In this document: positions 60,966-64,000 of the stretch, one piece after another
Layout: every line of letters begins with the position of its first letter
Position numbering within the stretch: position 1 is the stretch's first letter
Assembly: GCA_030686995.1 (NCBI GenBank)
Contig: CM060708.1
Coordinates: 182,593,115-182,657,114, forward strand
Direction: 5' to 3'
From: Artemisia argyi
Taxonomy: Eukaryota; Streptophyta; Magnoliopsida; Asterales; Asteraceae
DNA: 64,000 bases
Translations under genes and position numbers: made by a program
The notes under the pieces: model-generated
Told to the model about the DNA's origin: nothing
What the model saw: the letters and a program-made list of their open reading frames with translations, nothing else
Databases searched by the model: none

Positions 60966-62654
60966 AATGTGTTGGAATAGGACCTCCTGCAATGCCTTTA
61001 GTTTGTTTGCTAGCCTTCTGCACTGACTCGAGTACATTATAGTTTCATTTTTGCTGTGATGATTTGTGAAATTTCTAGAGGGCAATGTACAATGTCATTT
61101 CTAGTTATTCATTTATACTGTTTGCAATTTTGTACTTCATATTAGTGGATTTTATTTTTGTAGATGTCGACAAGTACCCTCTCGAGGGACCCACAAGAAC
61201 TTCAGTTAGTGGGGGTGGAAGCTCATTTAAGATGTACGCAGGACCCTTGGATTATTAGGACTTATGCTACTGAATTGCCAACAATCCTAATGATCATCAT
61301 TTTATTGTTCGGGGCAAAAAAAATGCCTCTGAAGAAGAGGAGGAGGTCCGTGTGAGGGATTAAAATATTATGCTTGGTCGGTGCTCTACTTAATTGCCAC
61401 TTAATTTGGAAGGTTAGTTGCTTCACATGTAGGATGTACAATGCTCCGGGGTCGTTTGATGGGACTGTTGCAATGGGGGCATGGATTGCTGATGACATCA
61501 AATAAGTACATATTATTGCCATCATTTATCCTATGTATTTGACTTGTTTTATATCATTATATATGAGAATTGATACTTAATCGTTTACTTTTGTAATTCC
61601 CAGTTATAAACAAGCGTTTGGTGAAAGTTAGCTATTTTAGACGTAAAATGGAGCAAGTTGGAGAAGTCTACTGAACTGAAAGAAGATACACCGTATCATT
61701 CTAGACAGATACGCCGTACGACCATACTTAGAAGAATTCAAAGACCATTGCCTGACTTTGAAGAATGCGCCGCATGTATTAATCTCATGCGCCGTATATG
61801 AAACCTTGGTCAACGAAGAAGATCTGACTTATCTACTCCAGATATGCTATATTACTTTCCTGACATACTATCAATCTCAAGACTTCACCAAAGATATCCA
61901 AGACATTGAAGGACATGCGCCATATAAATAATGAAGATATGCAGCAACTCAAGGAGGTGTACGAATATTCCAGAATATAATAATCTTGGACCCCACGCGA
62001 AATTATCAAGATACGCCGCATCTACTTAGTTAATGCGCCGCATCGAGCCCTCAGACAGAAACTATAAATACCCCATTCTACAGCTAAGTTAAGTGTGCAA
62101 CTAAACCCTAAGGAGCAGAATACAGACGATTTGGCAACACAAGACACCACTGAAACAAAGATCTCAGAGCAGTAAGAAGGTCTTGCTAGTGTTTAATTCA
62201 TTAAGTAGTTTTGTTTTATTGTATTAGTACGCTTTAATCCATCAGGATTGTTGGGCTTGTCTACGCCATAGGACTCCTCTTTATATTGTTTTCCCATCGA
62301 TTGAAGTTTATTTGATGTTTATTTGGTTCTTTATGCATGTGCTTTGATTACCTCTATGTTTAGGCGTGGCTTGTTTGGGCTGCCATACCCCTCCCCAAAC
62401 TACTTCATTAACATTATAAGTTAATGTAAGCCATTAAAAAAGGTTAAATAATATAGACATAAGTAATCATTAAGAGTTTACTCGCCTGTAACTAAGATAA
62501 CAACGAGAGAGAATAGATTTTAGCTCTCATCCTATAAAACTAGCAATAAAACAAATGACAAGCTACTTAATCATCGGTCATGCCACTTATCTGTATCTGT
62601 TATCTATCTGTGTACGTGTTTGCCATTCGCTTATTCTATCTCATTAGTTTAATT
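60966..62654. other. Spacer between inverted repeats, with GCGCCGCAT motifs
   Basis: No recognised gene. ATGCGCCGCAT-like motifs recur about eight times at 61690-62045, followed by a TATA-like CTATAAATACC near 62063, which resembles an LTR or promoter module. The 63-codon frame at 61164 has no recognisable family. Confidence 0.4.
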
Positions 62655-62905
62655 TACTTTTAATCAACTCAATCGTGCCAGTCTCTCGGGCTAAAACCCC
62701 CCCTTGCGTTAGATTAGGTTTTAGAACTAACTTAGGAATTAAAATACTGATAGACATTCTAGGTGTTAACGTTCCATTCTTAGTGATCGACACTCTACTT
62801 ACCAACTAGCTACATTGATCGGGTATACTGCTCATTAGTGTGTGTTATAGGTTAAGTCGGCTAAATATAAATTTAAAACTTGATAAGAATAATCTATACC
62901 TACAA
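62655..62905. repeat. Right arm of the diverged inverted repeat
   Basis: Partner of 60715-60965 in opposite orientation. Confidence 0.6.
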
Positions 62906-64000
62906 CGTTATATGCACGCATCAATTGTTCATAATGCTTTAAAAGAACGTCTTTTTCTCGGAATAAATAGAGTTGAAAATCAACGTGAAAAAAATTGGTT
63001 TGGGCGATTGTATTTGGTCCTGTGTGTGGAGTTTAGTAACACTCCATGGATCGTTTAGAGCACTAGGGTTAACAATAACAAAGATTAACATGTGCACAAC
63101 GAAATAAATAGAACATCAATGTTATTGTATCAAGGTTTTTTTTCATCATCATCTTTGTATAACTACAGTTACTCAACAGTAACAGGGATCAAGGAAAACC
63201 TTGATTACCTTAAGGCTAAACACAAACACAAACCCTAGGCGTTTTTCCCATACCCTATGCCTAGGAACACACACATTTTCTGGTGTTTTACATCTTGGAA
63301 CACATTAAAACCAGTAACCTGTATCTCTTTATATACTAGAGAATTAGGTTTACAAAGGACTAATAAGAAAAATCTTCTTTGTCTTCTAAGTCCCTCGTGT
63401 TTTGCATTGTCTTCATTCTTCACTTATTGTTTTGTATTTATCAACTCAAATATAAATCCCAATAATCTTCCCCTAGTTGATAATTACAAAACCTTCGTCT
63501 TGATCTTCCATGAATGAAACAATCTTCCTCTTAAGCTCACCACATGAACTTAAGTAACATATAGTACCAAGGATCTTCAAGTTTCAAAACATGTAAATAC
63601 TTCTTCCCCTTTTTGTCATTATCTACTAGGATACGCTAAGTAGATGCAACTTTGATCTTTACAATGATGCGTGGGATTGCGCCCTCGCAAAAGGTTTTAC
63701 CTCTTAAGGGATCTCAAGAGGCTTGCAATCCCCACCAGGCAGTGTATCTGACCGATGTAGTATAGTGTAGTGGCAAGTACCGGGGGATTGATCGTTCTCT
63801 CAGGGAATAGTGTCGTTAGGATCAAAACTTAATTAAACTAGGTCTAGAGGTGAGGGATGATTCTTTTTGTATGTTTATGGTTTATGAAAAGCAAGTAAAA
63901 ATCTCGGGTATTGGAAGAGTGGGCAGAATTAGTTGCTAGTCAACTAATCCAAATAACTAAAAATGCAATACAAACAAAATAACAAGAAAAGTAAATATTG
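62906..64000. other. Unclassified repeat-like DNA to the window end
   Basis: The stretch around 63460-63620 (with AATCTTCCCCTAGTTGA and CTTCCCCTTTTTGTCATT) recalls the spacer of copia elements on the minus strand. No frame or element boundary supports more. Confidence 0.3.

Noticed and set aside
60781..62840. A CACTA-type transposon, because both inner arms can be read as starting CACTAA.
   Set aside because: The inverted similarity continues outward beyond the CACTA positions and the three-base flanks (TAA and TGT) do not match, so these are not element termini.
1..64000. CRISPR arrays, phage or plasmid systems, or a bacterial defence island.
   Set aside because: The window is plant nuclear DNA; the repeats are transposon or microsatellite types and no prokaryotic gene organisation is present.

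Overview
This window is nuclear DNA from a flowering plant. The genes have many short exons with GT..AG introns, the intergenic DNA is AT-rich, and it is full of nested transposons. The three intact genes encode proteins that are collinear with their Arabidopsis counterparts. The two long-LTR Ty3/gypsy families (LTR ends TGTCAC...GTGACA, LTRs of about 3 kb) and the SINE type recall Asteraceae genomes. That placement is inference from memory, not a search.

Layout, left to right. 1-4.9 kb: repeat-derived DNA with one Mutator-type MITE. 4893-13340 (+): a 28-exon SECRET AGENT-type O-GlcNAc transferase gene, 979 codons by my reconstruction. 13.3-20.9 kb: decayed repeats, namely a Ty1/copia RNase H remnant, a field of degenerate ACGAG motifs, a 275-bp tandem duplication of unidentified pseudo-coding DNA, an LTR end with a primer-binding site, and a tRNA-like SINE head. 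20.9-29.8 kb (-): a dead MULE transposase gene split by a 6.5-kb LTR element with almost no internal region, and also carrying a hAT MITE. 30.8-32.0 kb: a Helitron with a 240-bp internal tandem repeat, then a Tourist-like MITE. 32151-40916 (+): a 15-exon DNA topoisomerase 3-beta gene (862 codons) with two intronic SINEs. 41279-43262 (-): a two-exon RABA5-type small GTPase gene with two hAT MITEs in its intron; it converges on TOP3B with 362 bp between stop codons. 43973-45852: a PIF/Harbinger-like element carrying only a broken Myb/SANT-like ORF. 46.1-48.9 kb: a Stowaway-like MITE and a foldback element whose arms are built of a degenerate ten-base repeat. 49877-50014: a possible first exon of a GRF-like zinc-finger gene. 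50286-59610 (-): a very young Ty3/gypsy element with nearly identical 3-kb LTRs, an extra coiled-coil ORF, gag-protease, and a deletion of reverse transcriptase, RNase H and integrase. 59.6-64 kb: diverged inverted repeats and unrecognised repeat DNA.

The three host genes are housekeeping or signalling genes: nucleocytoplasmic protein O-glycosylation, RNA/DNA topology, and endosomal traffic. They show no sign of acting as a pathway. Everything else is transposon biology, and much of it can be resolved to exact insertion boundaries by target-site duplications. I saw no CRISPR array, no complete tRNA or rRNA gene, and no prokaryote-type system.
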